The position numbers were made by a program, and so were the translations under genes. DNA of 64,000 nt from Mytilus californianus (lineage: Eukaryota > Mollusca > Bivalvia > Mytilida > Mytilidae). The stretch is from NCBI RefSeq assembly GCF_021869535.1, contig NW_026262668.1:21891732-21955731 (forward strand). Direction: 5' to 3'. The notes under the pieces were generated by a model that was not told the DNA's origin, did not search any database, and was given only the letters and a program-made list of their open reading frames with translations. This document shows, piece after piece, positions 9,992 through 20,723 of this stretch (within the stretch, counting starts at the first letter, position 1; each line of letters begins with the position of its first letter).

Positions 9992-12250
9992 TGTCATATC
10001 AGCCTACAAAGTCATATCAATAGCCCAGGCTAGTGGTCAATAAGCATGAGTCATCAGACATCAGTAATATCAATGGCCTAGGGTAGTGGTCAATTATCAG
10101 GAGTGATCAGTCAACAGTCCTATCAATAGCCTAGGGTAGTCGTCAGTTAGTCAGTTATCTGGAATGACCAGTTAACAAAGTCATATCACTAGCCTAAGGT
10201 AGTAATCAATTATCTGGAATGACCAGTTAACAAAGTCATATCACTAGCCTAGGGTAGTAGTCAATTATCTTGAATGACCAGTTAAAAAGCCATACCACTA
10301 GTATAGGGTAGTGGTCATTTATCAGATCAGTTAAGTTAACAAAGCCATACCACTAGCCTAGAGTAGTGGTTAATTATCAGGAGTGATCAGTTAACAAAGT
10401 CACATCACTAGCCTAGGGTAGTGGTCAATTATTAGGAGTGATCAGTTAACAGACATATCACTAGCCTAGGGGAATGGTCAATTTTTAGGAGTGATCAGTT
10501 AACAGAGACATATCACCAGCCTAGGGTAATAGTCAATTATCTGGAATAACCAGTTAACAAAGCCATATCACTAGCCTAGGGTAGTGGTCAATTATCTTGA
10601 ATGACCAGTTAACAAATTCATATCACTAGCCTAGGGTAGTGGTCAATTATCTTGAATGACCAGTTAACAAAGCCATATCACTAGCCTAGGGTAGTGGTCA
10701 ATTATAAGGAGTGATCAGTTTACAAAGTCATATCACTAGCCTAGGGTAGTGGTCAATTATCTGGAATGACCAGTTAACAAAGTCATATCACTAGCCTAGG
10801 GTAATAGTCAATTATTTGGAATGACCAGTTAACAAAGTCATATCATTAGCCTAGGGTAGTAGTCAATTATCTTGAATGACGAGTTAACAAAGCCATATCA
10901 CTAGCCTAGGGTAGTGGTCAATTATCAGGAGTGATCAGTTTACAAAGTCATATCACTAGCCTAGGGTAGTGGTCAATTATCTGCAATGACCAGTTTACAA
11001 AGTCATATACTAGCCTAGGGTAGTGGTCAATTATCTGGAATGGCCAGTTAAAAAAGTCATATCACTAGCCTAGGGTAGTGGTCAATTATCTTGAATGACC
11101 AGTTAACAAAGTCATAACACTAGCCTAGGGTAGTAGTCAATTATCTGGTTTGACCAGTTATCAAAGACATATCACTAGCCTAGGGTAGTAGTCAATTATC
11201 TGGAATGACCAGTTAACAAAGCCATATCACTAGCCTAGGGTAGTGGTCAATTTTTAGGAGTGATCAGTTAACAGAGACATATCACCAGCCTAGGGTAATA
11301 GTCAATTATCTGGAATGACCAGTTAACAAAGCCAAATCACTAGCCTAGGGTAGTGGTCAATTATCTTGAATGACCAGTTAACAAATTCATATCACTAGCC
11401 TAGGGTAGTGGTCAATTATCTTGAATGACAAATTAACAAAGCTATATCACTAGCCTAGGGTAGTGGTCAATTATCTTGAATGACCAGTTAACAAATTCAT
11501 ATCACTAGCCTAGGGTAGTGGTCAATTATCTTGAATGACCAGTTAACAAAGTCATATCACTAGCCTAGGGTAGTAGTCAATTATCTTGAATGACGAGTTA
11601 ACAAAGCCATATCACCAGCCTAGGGTAGTGGTCAATTATCAGGAGTGATCAGTTTACAAAGTCATATCACTAGCCTAGGATAGTGGTCAATTATCTGGAA
11701 TGACCAGTTTACAAAGTCATATACTAGCCTAGGGTAGTGGTCAATTATCTGGAATGACCAGTTAACAAAGTCATATCACTAGCCTAGGGTAGTAGTCAAT
11801 TATCTGGATTGACCAGTTAACAAAGACATATCACTAGCTTAGGGTTGTAGTCAATTATCTGGAATGACCAGTTAACAAAGCCATATCACTAGCCTAGGGT
11901 AGTGGTCAATTTTTAGGAGTGATCAGTTAACAGAGACATATCACCAGCCTAGGGTAATAGTCAATTATCTGGAATGACCAGTTAACAAAGCCAAATCACT
12001 AGCCTAGGGTAGTGGTCAATTATCTTGAATGACCAGTTAACAAATTCATATCACTAGCCTAGGGTAGTGGTCAATTATCTTGAATGACAAGTTAACAAAG
12101 CCATATCACAACCTAGGGTAGTGGTCAATTATAAGGAGTGATCAGTTTACAAAGTCATATCACTAGCCTAGGATAGTGGTCAATTATCTGGAATGACCAG
12201 TTAACAAAGTCATATCACTAGCCTAGGGTAATAGTCAATTATTTGGAATG
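9992..12250. repeat. 55-bp minisatellite, about 41 copies
   Basis: Tandem head-to-tail units of 55 bp; 'cactag' recurs at 11,063 and 11,118, for example. Each unit contains the near-palindrome 'cactagcctagggtagtg' and the pair 'tggtca'...'tgacca'. The first three or four units (to about 10,190) are the most diverged, as is usual for an array edge. Variant units recur in fixed order: the 'caatttttaggagtgatcag' variant followed by the 'caccagcctagggtaatag' variant occurs at about 10,476, 11,244 and 11,903. The array is cut on the right by a mussel repeat at about 12,247. No ORF spans it. Confidence 0.95.
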
Positions 12251-12760
12251 ATTGCCAATGAGACAACTCTCCACAAGAGACCAAATGACACAGAAATTAA
12301 CGACTATAGGGCACCGTACAGCCTTCAACAATGAGCAAAGCTCATACCACATAGTCAGCTATAAAAGGCCCCGAATTGTGACAAATGTAAAACAATTCAA
12401 ACGAGAAAATTAACGGTCTAATTCATGTACAAAATAATAAACGAAAAACATATATGTAACACAGCAACAAACGACAACCACTGAATTACAGGCTCCTGAC
12501 TAGGTACAGAGACACACAGAATGTGGCTGGGTTAAACATGTAAGCGGGCGCCCAAACCTACCCCTAATCCCGGGACCGTGGTGCAACAGTACAATACAAG
12601 AGCCGTACAAAACGATAAACAAACAACACATATGATCAACAGCAACAATTAAACAACAATCACTCAAATACAGGCTCCTGACTTGGGACAGGCACATATA
12701 GAATGTGGCGGGGTTAAACATGTTAGCGGGCGCCCAACCCTCCTCTAACCTGGGACAAAG
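12247..12760 (-). repeat. Long mussel-type interspersed repeat with internal duplication
   Basis: The copy lies on the minus strand and is the longest in the window. It starts 'ttgccaatgagacaactctc', passes 'ggcaccgtacagccttcaac' and 'ctataaaaggccccgaa', and continues into a section that is present twice, about 178 bp apart. The two halves (about 12,426-12,603 and 12,604-12,760) share 'aggctcctgact' and 'ggttaaacatgt' followed by 'agcgggcgccca'. It abuts the last 55-bp unit directly. An open frame inside it is repeat-derived. Confidence 0.8.
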
Positions 12761-13080
12761 GCTTTACTCATCAGATAGATACAAATAGAAATACATCTAA
12801 CAAAAACACAGAGTGGACGTGGGAGGGTACTTGTAACATAGACAGATTATTTTATCAACCGAAGCACAGGTGAGGTGTTACTCGCTTTATTTTACCAATT
12901 TGTTCAGTGTATAACAAAATCAGTTTCATGGCATGGACATTGACAGGGAAAAAATGCACACATAGAATTTGTATCCGGAGACTTCATTACAATTCCAATC
13001 AGCCAGGACCTTAAAACCAGGAATTATTTGAATCTTTATAAATTATGAATTCGGTAAAATTGATAAGAAATTTATGATTG
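12761..13080. other. Spacer between two interspersed repeats
   Basis: No coding-like frame and no repeat I recognise. Confidence 0.5.
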
Positions 13081-13490
13081 ATTGATTGTTGGTTGCTTAA
13101 CGTCCAGTGGCAAATATTTCATGCATATTCAGGACGAGAACAAATTAACAATAAATACAATAGGTAGGTTCTGTAAAGGGGGCGTCCGGGATTAAGGTCG
13201 CCACGGGAAATAAGGGTATATTGAATAGGGACAGAAAATTAGCCTTGTAACAGGTCACCTACGGACCCCTCAAAGAGTTGTTGCAAGGGTTCTTAACGTG
13301 CAAAGAGCGTGGCACTCTCTTTACACGAGACATCGGATTTAACGTCCTCATTCTGACCGGACGTGGCTGCAAATTTGTACATCCCGCACAGCCAATCGGA
13401 CGCCCCACTTTAGCAAGGGTTTTACTGCCGGTCGGAGGAAGACCAATGGTGACCATACTTCTATTCCCCAGTCACCCTTGGGGGGAGAAA
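13081..13490 (+). repeat. Interspersed repeat, best copy in the window
   Basis: It begins 'attgattgttggttgctt' and is noticeably more GC-rich than its surroundings. It includes 'gagcgtggcactctctt' and 'cggacgtggctgcaaatttg'. A diverged reverse copy lies at 4,803-5,180 and a fragment at about 7,336. Open frames on both strands here (101 and 65 codons) are explained by the repeat and are not called as genes. The class of element is unknown to me. Confidence 0.7.
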
Positions 13491-13809
13491 TTTATGATGA
13501 AAACTAACCAAACTAAAGCGCTATGCAGGCATGTCATGGTTCATTTTACTTCCACTGATATATCAGTACGAACTAACTACTAACCACCCCCCTTTCCATT
13601 CCTAGTTTTCATCATTCATCATGTTCATTTCGTATCAATTTTCCAAAGTTAAAAATTATCCTGGATTCAAATAATAGCTTGTTTATTAGCGTTAAAATTC
13701 AAAACGAAATGTTTTCCATTCTGGTATTGATCAACTTTCTAAAATACCTATTCGCTATAATTTATAACAAATACATTGGAAAAGTATCTTATTTCGGTGC
13801 ATTCCATTT

Positions 13810-14524
13810 GCGCACATTACCATAATATTTGCGTGCAGGTTTTGATTACGTTTGCGCGCATGTTTTTACAGGTAAACTCCGGTAAATACATGTAGATTTA
13901 TATATGTATTTGACTGTGATTTTGGAGCAGGATAAGTCTGTTATTTTATGCACAAGCAGTAGTCCTGGAAATAAAATATAGATAGAAATGTAAAAACATA
14001 GCAAATCTAATGATTCAAAGTACTGATTTTATAAAATTATATATCGTAACTAACGTGCTGAATATTGGAAACTTTAAGAAAACACATTTGAATAAAATTG
14101 TTCGTTGTAGTGAGCATGCAATGATTCCGGAACGTTCTAGCACGCTTGGGTGTCTAAAGACTTGAAGGAAAATGGAATCTGGTGAAATACCTTCGCAATT
14201 GTAAATATCCCCTGACTTATGTGTCCTGTGGATATGGAGAGTAAATCCGTCGTACGCTAATGATGTGTTCCCCTGATTTGTTTCTATGTATGTCTTGAGC
14301 TATGATCATTTTTTAAAATTTTTTTAGAATTCATTAGTATAAATATATAATTTAAATTTACAAATATGTTCAAATTTCATAGTAACTAAAGTCATATTTA
14401 TTATGAATCATCTTTATTTTTTACCACTGTTACCTGTTTAAATAAATGCGCGCAAATGAAATCAAAAGCTGCGCGCAAACGTAAAAAATAATAATTCCCA
14501 ATTGCCATCAAACGTAATGCGCCC
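13810..14524. mobile_element. Possible TIR element of about 0.7 kb
   Basis: The left segment (about 13,820-13,861, ending 'tacgtttgcgcgcat') and the right segment (14,446-14,481, starting 'atgcgcgcaaatgaaatc') are imperfect inverted copies of each other over about 35-40 bp. The 'gcgcgcaaacgta' motif recurs close to both ends. The interior is AT-rich with no ORF. No target-site duplication was found, so the boundaries are guesses. Confidence 0.35.
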
Positions 14525-15189
14525 TCTTATTTATAGAAGCACCAAACAAAGTTTGGTTATCTTAAGGTGAAATAATATCAGACCTAAGAGCATTAATTTT
14601 AGCAAAAGAAAATAACTGCTCCTCATTTAACATATATATCCTTGATATTTATGACCCACCCTCAATATGTCTTTATGTCTTTTCTGTATAACAACATACT
14701 TGTAATCAATCTCATTATAAATCTGGAAATTTTTAAAGTAATATTTTTTGGTTCATTTCTTGCCATATATTTACACTACTGTAAGTGTTTACAAAGACTT
14801 CAACTTTTCAATGGGATTCCATTAACTAAAGTCGATCAGAGATACATGCACTTAGTCTATTTTTTTTTTTTACATCTGGGAAGATCCTTTGGCGATTTTG
14901 AAGTTTTTTATTATAAAATTTTAATTTATTTATAAATAGCTAGCTGCTATGGAAATAAACTATAAGTAAATTTGAATTTTTAACATTTTTGAATTGTGTG
15001 GTGTTTTGTGTTTTAGTCAACTTTGTTAAAATCCATATTGTTTTAATTGATGAACTTTACTTCCATCGTACTTTAATAACTCATAATTCAGGCAAAATGT
15101 TGTGTAGCTGTTGCCATGGCAATGCACATTATACAGGGAAAATAATGAATTTTACTCATCTAGCTACCTGTGTTCTCATTATAATTTAG
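14525..15189. other. AT-rich DNA upstream of a candidate exon
   Basis: A 97-codon open frame at 14,642-14,935 is rich in Phe, Leu, Ile and Tyr, as expected for chance frames in AT-rich DNA, and has no recognised domain. If the candidate exon at 15,190 is real, this would be its upstream intron. Confidence 0.4.
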
Positions 15190-15357
15190 GACCAAAAAAA
15201 TGAATTTAGTGACATTGTCATGTATCCCCCACTGCATGATTCTTACAAAGATATGTACTTAAATGCTTTTGCCAATATCATGCATAGTTTACAAGAGTAC
15301 AATGCAGGTTCTTGGAGCCTCATGGTTTTAGGTTTTAGTATTAGATACAGAACAAAG
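15190..15357 (+). CDS. Candidate internal exon of an unidentified host gene
   Basis: A 168-bp segment (56 codons, phase 0 at both ends) is bounded by an acceptor-like 'cattataatttag' and a donor-like 'aag|gtaaaa'. One frame is open throughout and has a coding-like composition: 'DQKNEFSDIVMYPPLHDSYK' at the start, then Asn, His, Gln, Trp and Met, ending 'FSIRYRTK'. That is unlike the Phe/Ile/Lys/Tyr-rich chance frames nearby. I do not recognise the family, and no neighbouring exon is certain. Candidate plus-strand exons further on are listed at 29,600, 29,701 and 31,478. It could still be a chance ORF or an old repeat fragment. Confidence 0.35.
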
Positions 15358-15360
15358 GTA

Positions 15361-15494
15361 AAACTGGCCGTTAACAACCGTTGCCGTATACTTTTTCTGC
15401 ACGAGTAGTCAGGTAAAGTCCGAGGCGATAGCCGAGGACCTTGACCGGACTACAAGTGCAGAAAATCTAAACGGCTGGTTGTTACCATCCAGTT
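15361..15494. repeat. Imperfect foldback of about 134 bp
   Basis: The left arm carries 'aaactgg', 'ttaacaacc', 'ctttttctgcac' and 'gtagtc'. The right arm carries the complements in reverse order ('gactac', 'gtgcagaaaat', 'ggttgttacc', 'ccagttt'). The centre is the small hairpin 'ggcgatagcc'. It lies 3 bp beyond the donor of the candidate exon and may be a MITE-like insertion in the intron. Confidence 0.6.
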
Positions 15495-15510
15495 TATTTT
15501 GTTACTTTTG

Positions 15511-15550
15511 TCAGAGACATATATACATGTACATGTATATATGTCTCTGA
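15511..15550. repeat. Perfect 40-bp palindrome
   Basis: 'tcagagacatatatacatgt' is followed directly by its exact reverse complement, with no spacer and no mismatch. An additional partial arm ('atatgtctctg') follows at 15,550-15,560. It can extrude as a cruciform. No function is evident. Confidence 0.9.
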
Positions 15551-15560
15551 TATGTCTCTG

Positions 15561-16079
15561 CTTTTGTTTTGTATCTGACTTGTACGACGTTTTTAATTAG
15601 AAAATTACACAAATTTGAGACGATTGCACCATAATGAAAAAGATTAAACACAAAAAACAAATAACAAAAAATGCGTACTGGTTTATGTATCACGATGTTT
15701 GGAGATATTTAGTCTTTAATAAATTAGGGATTTTGCGTTAACACTAGCGCTTCTCAATTCTATCAGCTATGTGCGAGTAAAATTTTTGTTTATTCCTTTT
15801 ATACATATCAGTGAAGTAGGACTAGAAAAGTTGAGAAAAGGGGGGGGGGGGGATTTCTTATAGTGGCAAGCAAAAAAAAAAGACCTTTACATGTAATCCA
15901 TATTTTATATCATAATAGTCTAATAGTCTAGAAATAAGCCAATGTCCTCTTTCGTAGTCACTTAATATTTAAAAAAAAAATGACAAAATGGGAGAGGGGC
16001 GTATAGTTTTGTCCCTCACTTTAATTGGTATGGTACCCTACACCCCTGAATTTATATATCCCCTCCACACCAAGATAAA
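15561..16079. other. AT-rich DNA with a poly-G run
   Basis: It contains 13 consecutive G at 15,840-15,852 and several poly-A runs. A 60-codon minus-strand open frame near 15,511-15,693 partly overlaps the palindrome and is not credible. Confidence 0.5.
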
Positions 16080-16167
16080 AGCATAAATACGTACAAACAA
16101 ATTGCAACTGATTTTATGCTTTTTATGGGCTCTGTAATTTGGGAAATAAAAATATTCTATTCTATTC
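16080..16167 (+). mobile_element. 3' tail of a CR1-like LINE, plus strand
   Basis: The segment ending 'gctctgtaatttgggaaataa' plus 'aatattctattctattca' has the look of a CR1-type LINE 3' end: a conserved 3' UTR stub followed by a short (ATTCT)n repeat. No ORF2 remains upstream, so this is an extremely 5'-truncated copy. Recognition is from memory of invertebrate LINE tails. Confidence 0.5.
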
Positions 16168-16699
16168 ACAGGCACTTGTCTCAGAAAAAAAATTTCCTAT
16201 ATACCTTAATATAACGTTAAATATTCTTTTAAACTGGAATCCGCTTGTATTACGCTATACTCAAACTATGAACAAAGTGTAGTAATCAGCCGAGAACCAG
16301 CTTACTATTCTTTTTCGAGTAGACCCACATATTGATCACGTGACATACATTTTTTTTTCATTTTACGTCCCTGGCAGAGGTTTGTACATGGAAATATTTT
16401 ATCGTTAAAGTACTCTTGTAGTCAGTAACTTCGTTGACACATTATTTAATTTCAGCATTTTGGTACATAGTTAGCTTTTTATAAATATAATTCTTATGAA
16501 CACTTTTCATACAACCCCTCAATGTAATGACTATCCCTTTTATGAGGGGTACATTTCAAGTGATAAAAAAATATTTTTTTGTAAAAACCACTTCTTAGTA
16601 CAAAAGGGCACATATTTATATTATTTGAAGAATATTTTCCCAAAGAACTATACATCTATCTGGTATTATATGGTTAAAACATGTCCAAGAATTTTGTAA
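16168..16699. other. AT-rich DNA with no recognised feature
   Basis: A 67-codon open frame at 16,496-16,699 has no known domain and abuts the LINE-B tail. I see no support for a gene. Confidence 0.5.
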
Positions 16700-17099
16700 T
16701 ATTCAATTCAATTCAATTCAAAATTTTATTGGAAAGAGCACAATAGAGGCGTGATCCAAGTACAGACAATAATATATATTCAACAATAACATCTACTATA
16801 AATGAAATAAAGATCAATGTAACAACAAGTCATAAGTCAATTCCATATATGGTCTATGGATACCATATAACATTCAGAATTCTTCATGATACCATACACA
16901 TATACATCATGATTATTCTAAGTTTTCATAATTTTACTTAAAAACACAGTCATCTATATATAAGATATATGTGTATATGCACAAGCGGCTATAAAGGATT
17001 ATTATCCGATGAAACAGTATGCATATGGTGGTCTCTCAAATCAAGAGCTTCTTCAATATACATACAAATTGGTTTTAGTTCTTGTCAGAATTGGGATTT

Positions 17100-17320
17100 A
17101 AAATTTTGATAAAATTTTGAATTATTTGAATTTATTTCATTGATTTTATATTTAGATCTAATTTTGTTATATTGAGAACATTCAATCAAGAAATGTATCT
17201 CATTTTCAATTTGTCCTGTGCAAAATTTACAAAATCTCTCATTAGAGCGTATTATTGGTCTTGCATACCTACCAGTTTCTATTGCTAATGAGTGTGCACT
17301 TATTCTTAATTTGGGGACTT
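17100..17320 (-). pseudogene. LINE-B ORF2 C-terminal Cys/His domain
   Basis: The minus-strand frame reads 'HSLAIETGRYARP' and then 'FCKFCTGQIENEIHFLIEC', a CxxC-x8-H-x4-C arrangement equivalent to the one in LINE-A ('CDVCEKEVENITHLFLLC'). This is the conserved C-terminal finger of many invertebrate LINE ORF2 proteins. About 380 bp of AT-rich 3' region follows, down to the (TTGAA)n tail. Confidence 0.75.
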
Positions 17321-17899
17321 TTTTTCTGAGATATTTAGGAACATTATAGTTTAAATATTCTTGTTGTTTAAATTTAGTATAAATTTTACTAACAAATAAA
17401 AGTTTGCCACAGTTTCCATCTTTTATTTTAGATAGTTCAAATATAATTTTGTTTTTGTAGAAATCTTCTAGTTTCTGTTTGAAATTAATATTACAATGCT
17501 TGTTTAAGGATATATTCCAATATATTTTGATAATTCAGATAATTTATTAGACCATGAATTTTCTACTTGTTAGAGTTTTGTCCACTTCAAAAGCAGCCTT
17601 GAGAATTTCATGTGGACCACCAGACTGTTCACCAATATCACTGAGACGCACATAGTATTAAACATAAGTTGATAACATTTTTAATGCTAATAGGTAATGT
17701 ACCCAATTCACACCGAACTGCTAGATTGGAAGACTTTCCATGAACCCTAAGTATGTTTTTAAATATGGAGTTATGTGTTTAAAATTAACTTTTGTCTAAA
17801 GCTTCAAAATTTGGTTTGGATTCTGATATCCATACTTCTGATCCATAAGTTAAAACAGGTAATTATCATTGAGTTAAAAAGCTGGAGACAAGTTTTAAC

Positions 17900-19560
17900 A
17901 GACAAGTTTTCACTGTATGGGAGTTTAGACCAATGCAAAATATGCTTTCTTAGCTTTATCTGAGAGGCTTGACACTGCCTGTATAAATTTTCCAGAGCTA
18001 TGAAAATCAACTAGTTTTATAATAATCAACGATTTAGATTGCATTAGAACTGTAATAAAAGTAGAAATTTTCTTGAATTACTTTTTTTTTTGAGAAAATT
18101 ATAATTTTTGTTTTTTTAAAGTTCACATCCAGTTTCCATTCAGCACTATATTTTTGCAAAGAATCAAGACAGTTCTGGAGACCAGTTGTAGATTCAGATA
18201 TCAATAACAAATCATCAGCATACAATAAATGGTTCAATTTTTGATCATGTAAATTAACTGCACTTGTCTAGTTGATTTGGTATCAAAGTATTTTCCTATG
18301 TCATCGACAAATATATTAAATAAAGTAGGACTTAAACTGTCTCCTTGTTTGACTCCTTGATTAGCAAGAAAAGGCTTAGTAAACATATTCTGATATTTAC
18401 ATGAATATAACGTATTAGAGTACATGTCATGCAGTATGTTATAAAATTTGCCTCGGATTCCTTTATCTTTACTTGTAATTTTAAGAATAGAGCTAATCTC
18501 CAGACACTCAAAAGCCTTTTTAAAATTAGAAATACAAAACACACATATAGTTTCTTTTTGCATTTAAACAATTATTTGTTTATTATTGTTTTTAAAATAA
18601 AGACATGATCTACAGTTCTGTAATTTTTTCTAAAACCACCTTGATTTGAACATAATAAATTATTTGTTTCAAGAAAATCACTTAAGTCTTTTTTGTAATG
18701 TGGAGGTAAATACTTTATCAAGACAGCTTGTTATGCTTATACCTCTATAGTTCCCACAATCAGATGGGTCACCAGATTTATAAATTGATGTCAATAGAGA
18801 AATGTTCCAAATTTGGGATATTTTTCTGAATTAAGTATCTTATTAAAAAGTTTTGTCAGAAGTAAAACTAAAGTGTTTGACCCTACCTTTAGAAACTCAT
18901 TAATTATCAGATTAGGACCTCCAGATTTTCCCTTTTTTAACTTCTTAATGCACTGTCTTTGATTTCTTTACATGTAATAGGGACATTAAGGGATGTATTA
19001 GTACAGTTATGGTCTTTGTTCTCTATATTTTGATTAGTATCAGTTTTATCATTTTCACTTGAAGCATTTAGTAAATTTTTATAATGAATCTCCCATTCTT
19101 TGGCAGAAATAGCAGGTTCACAGTTATTGTTCTTTTTTTTTGTAATTATTAATGCTACCCCAAAATTCTTTGGTGTTCTTTGGATTTATATTATCATTTA
19201 TTTGTTTTATCAAGGATTGAAAAAAACCTTTTCTAGTTTATTTTTAAGTTTATTGTACAGTATGATGGATTTTTTAAAATTTGCTTTGAAAGAAACTGAT
19301 TTTTTTGTGGCTTCTAAATACATTTCATTAGTTTTGGTCAATAAGAAGTCAGTATCATTAAAACTATTATTGTCAATTAGTTTGTTTAAAGTCAGAATGT
19401 CTTCTACACGATTTTCTTCTAATAAAGGGTCAATATAAATGTCCTTGCTCTGATCGGTCCAATTAAAAGTACCAGGAAGGGACCATAGTTCTTCCTTCTT
19501 TATTTCTTTAGGGTGTTTAAAATTAAAAATATTCAATGCTATTAAACAATGATCTGATAG
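17900..19560 (-). pseudogene. LINE-B ORF2 linker and reverse transcriptase, broken
   Basis: After 'SDHCLI' there is a Lys/Glu-rich linker (19,210-19,540). RT follows in pieces. At 18,234-18,563 are 'FKKAFECLEI' (block A, with the catalytic Asp lost) and 'VKQGDSLSPTLFNIFVDD' (block B). At 18,034-18,237 is the catalytic YADD (about 18,211-18,222), followed by 'WKLDVNFKKTKIIIF'. At least two frameshifts separate these pieces. Downstream to about 17,800 the thumb is only weakly readable. Confidence 0.8.
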
Positions 19561-20206
19561 ATCAGTAGGTGGTTTTACCATAAAGTTATTGATGGTATAA
19601 AATAAATTCTATGATGTCAGCATATAATCTACTGTGCTCTTACCATTACTATTACAAAATGTAAAGTAGCCAAGTGAGTCACCAAGAAATCTTCTGTTCA
19701 CAATTCTCACTTGAGAGGACTTACAAATATCGACTAGTAGATTCCCATGTAAATTGTTTTTTTGATCTAATTGATTTCTCTCTAAGGGTAAATCAGGTGT
19801 ATAATATTCAGGTACTGGACAGTCTGTAAAATTGTCATTAACACCATCATTTTGAATAAAGTCATTTAACCCCACCTGTGCGTGCATTAAAATCACCGCT
19901 TATAATCACCTCACCTTAAGATAGAAAAAAAGAAATATCATTTTCCATTTTTGTGAATGTCAATTCAGAAAATCCTTATTATTATATGGTTTGATGTAAG
20001 TAAAACATAAAAATATGTCTTTCTCTAAATTGAGGAAAGTTCCATCTATTTTTAACTATATTGAGAAGTTGTTCTGTTTTATTTCAGAAATTACATAGTT
20101 TCAGCAAAAAAAAAACTATATCATATTTACAAACATTTTCAATAAACAAATCATCCTGAAATTTATCTTCATTTAAACCATGGATATTCCAATAGGCAAT
20201 ATTCAT
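19560..20206 (-). pseudogene. LINE-B ORF2 endonuclease domain, broken
   Basis: It begins with ATG at 20,206 followed by 'NIAYWNIHGLNEDKF', the usual N-terminus of an APE-type LINE endonuclease (N in 'WNI/N-G-L'). The 'SGDFNAR' motif is readable at about 19,905-19,880 but is out of frame with the following open piece (19,609-19,896). That piece continues to 'STVDYMLTS', the D-Y motif near the end. The catalytic 'SDHCLI' box lies at about 19,560-19,535 in the next frame. In an active element this domain nicks target DNA for target-primed reverse transcription. Confidence 0.8.
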
Positions 20207-20723
20207 TTAGTAAGTCAAAAATCTATTTACAAAGGACACGGGGAAAGGGAAATAACTCCATTATTATTACTTTACAGATCTTTTTTGTTAATATATGCAG
20301 GGACATATAAGTCATTGATATATATGTGTAATGTGTATATTTTCTATTTCATTTATCAAAATAATATATAAATATATAAGTTTCTTTTACTTTAACTTAA
20401 AACACAATAATGAGTTTCAAACATGGGACAAGGGAAGTAAATCTAAATTTTTCTGTTTCATGAGATGTGTGCTAATTTTATGTATCATACAACATTGATA
20501 GCAATATGTATGTAATAGTGCTATACTTTTAAAGAGTGTATACTACAATATACATGTAATTAATGACATTTGCAAGCAACATAAATAAAAAATTAAAACA
20601 TACTATTGTGATTTTTGTACAAAAATAAAAATAACTATAATAAATGCTTATTATTCTAATTGGCCTTAATTAAAGTATGTTGTTACAGAAATAGAAGTTT
20701 TGTACTCATTACAAGGTTTAAGT

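Noticed and set aside
12500-12721. 73-codon minus-strand ORF
   Set aside because: It lies in the duplicated section of the long mussel repeat; its Cys- and Leu-rich content follows from the repeat.
13259-13583. ORFs of 101 (plus) and 65 (minus) codons in GC-richer sequence
   Set aside because: Both are inside an interspersed repeat that has another copy at 4,803-5,180 in which the frames are not conserved.
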